DNA of 6,377 nt from Acidimicrobiaceae bacterium (GTDB lineage: Bacteria > Actinomycetota > Acidimicrobiia > Acidimicrobiales > Bog-793). Position numbers and translations under genes: made by a program. Below are positions 5,212 through 6,377 of the stretch, piece after piece; position 1 is the first letter of the stretch; every line of letters begins with the position of its first letter. The notes under the pieces are model-generated. The model was not told the DNA's origin. It saw only the letters and a list, made by a program, of their open reading frames with translations, and made no database searches. The DNA is taken from contig DAHUZG010000393.1 of the NCBI GenBank assembly GCA_027306715.1, positions 1-6,377 of the forward strand, in the 5' to 3' direction.

Positions 5212-6377
5212 TCACGCGTCGCCGGCGAGCCAGGCGACGAGGTCCTTCTTCGACACCTTGCCGACCGCCGAGAGCGGCAGGCTGTCGAGCACCTCGAGGC
5301 GCTCGGGCAGCTTGAACTTCGCCAGCTCGAAGCTGAGGAGGAACTCCGTCAGCTCGTCGAGGGCGAGGCTGGCTCCCGGGTGCAGCATGACGCAGGCGCA
5401 CATCCGCTCGCCGAGCAGCTCGTCGGGATACGGCACGCAGGCGACGTTGAGCACGGCGGGGTGCGCCAGGATGAGGTTCTCGATCTCCTCGGCGCTGATC
5501 TTCTCGCCGCCGCGGTTGATGAGGTCCTTGCGCCGGCCCTCGACGACGTAGTTGCCCGACGGGTTGCGGCGCAGCAGGTCCCCCGAGCGGTAGAAGCCGT
5601 CTGCGGTGAAGGCACGCTGGTTGTACTCAGGTGCGCGGAAGTAGCCGCGCAGAGTGTACGGCCCTCGGCAGATCAGCTCGCCGACCTCGCCGTCGTCGAC
5701 AGGGTTGTCCTCCTCGTCGACGAGGTAGACCTCGTCGTCGGGGCAGATCGGCCGCCCACAGGTCTCCCGCCGCACCTCTTCGGGGTCGTCGAGGCGGACG
5801 AACATGATGAGCCCCTCCGCCATGCCGAAGTTCTCCTGCACGGCGCAGCCCGGCAGCAGCCGGTACACGAGCTGGCGCGTCTCGGGCTGGAGGCGCTGCC
5901 CGCCGCTCTGCAGTATTCGCAGAGACGAGAGGTCGTGGCGCTCGACGGCGGGGTCGTTCAGCCACCGGATGAGCAGCGCCGGCACGAGGTGGATGTGGGT
6001 CACCCGGTGGCGCTCGACGAGGGCCAGCACCTCCTCGGGGCGTGTCGAGGTCGCGAGCACGACCTTGCCGCCGTTGAGCAGGAATCCCTGCATCCCCGGG
6101 CAGGCGAGCGGGAGGTTGTGCTCGATCGGCAGCGCCAGCAGCAAGACGTCGTCCTCGCGGATGTCGGTGACCGACGAGGCGAGCTTGGAGTTGTAGACAT
6201 AGTCGTTGTGGCTGCGCGGGATGAGCTTCGGGATCCCCGTCGTGCCGCCGGAGAGCAGGAACACCGCGGTCTCGTAGGGGTCGATCTCGATCGTATCGAG
6301 CGCCGCCGCGGCGGTGCGCGGCTCGCTTCGCATGAGAGCCTCGAGCGAGACGAAGCCCTCGCCGAGGTCGCCCTCGC
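5212..6377 (-). CDS. Aryl-acid AMP ligase, 2,3-dihydroxybenzoate/salicylate-AMP ligase type (5' end outside the window)
   Basis: Member of the ANL adenylate-forming family, EntE/DhbE/YbtE branch, which activates an aromatic carboxylic acid with ATP for transfer to a carrier-protein thiol or CoA. 387 codons are visible, numbered from 6375. The frame is open to the edge, and the motif offset from DhbE suggests about 150 residues are missing. Visible motifs are the phosphate loop SGGTTGIPK (42-50), aryl-acid motif HNLPLACPG (86-94), FGMAEGL (183-189), YRSGDL (262-267), the hinge region EGRRKDLINRGGEKI (279-293) and the C-terminal catalytic Lys373 in GKVSKK. Cys92 sits where DHB-activating enzymes have Ser and salicylate-activating ones have Cys. 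The residue after FGMAEGL is Ile190, unlike either standard form. The in-frame ATG at 6333 is internal, because matching family sequence continues upstream. No carrier-protein domain follows the ligase, and none is encoded in the window. It is the first visible gene of the apparent operon. Confidence 0.93.
   Translation of the reverse strand, partial: EGDLGEGFVSLEALMRSEPRTAAAALDTIEIDPYETAVFLLSGGTTGIPKLIPRSHNDYVYNSKLASSVTDIREDDVLLLALPIEHNLPLACPGMQGFLLNGGKVVLATSTRPEEVLALVERHRVTHIHLVPALLIRWLNDPAVERHDLSSLRILQSGGQRLQPETRQLVYRLLPGCAVQENFGMAEGLIMFVRLDDPEEVRRETCGRPICPDDEVYLVDEEDNPVDDGEVGELICRGPYTLRGYFRAPEYNQRAFTADGFYRSGDLLRRNPSGNYVVEGRRKDLINRGGEKISAEEIENLILAHPAVLNVACVPYPDELLGERMCACVMLHPGASLALDELTEFLLSFELAKFKLPERLEVLDSLPLSAVGKVSKKDLVAWLAGDA

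Noticed and set aside
5212..6333. ATG 6333 as the true start of the ligase
   Set aside because: Family-like sequence (GDLGEGFVSLEAL) continues in frame to the window edge, and the phosphate loop would lie far too close to the N terminus for this family.

Overview
The window is very GC-rich and tightly packed, and all four genes lie on the minus strand. Read in transcription order (right to left) they are: an aryl-acid AMP ligase of the EntE/DhbE family (cut at its 5' end by the window edge), a divergent creatinase/prolidase-fold (M24) protein, a D-isomer-type 2-hydroxyacid dehydrogenase, and a large Lhr-family DNA helicase (cut at its 3' end). The GC content, GTG start usage, the Lhr sequence type, a Gram-positive-style LexA box and an apparently leaderless promoter together suggest a member of the Actinomycetota. 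This is an inference; no rRNA or marker gene is present to fix the lineage. Long open frames on the plus strand are antisense shadows of these genes.

Right half (about 2958-6377): ligase, M24 protein and dehydrogenase follow one another with gaps of 93 and 31 nt and look like one metabolic transcription unit. The ligase carries the aryl-acid pocket motif in its salicylate-like form. The M24 protein keeps the pita-bread scaffold but has replaced four of the five usual metal ligands. The dehydrogenase has an intact catalytic triad and lacks the acidic residue that normally selects NAD. A plausible reading is a small aromatic-acid or amide pathway, but the substrate cannot be read from the sequence. 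A GC-only hairpin sits between the ligase and the M24 gene.

Left half (1-2957): the helicase gene appears to have its own control region in the 86-nt gap after the dehydrogenase. That gap holds a 38-bp imperfect palindrome centred on a CGAAC-N4-GTTCG LexA-type operator, followed by a -10-like TACACT ending 6 nt before the GTG start codon. This arrangement suggests an SOS-controlled, leaderless lhr transcript, insulated from the metabolic operon upstream. The same palindrome could also act as the RNA hairpin that ends the upstream transcript. This control region is the most notable feature of the window.

No RNA genes, insertion sequences, CRISPR arrays, attachment sites or origins were seen.
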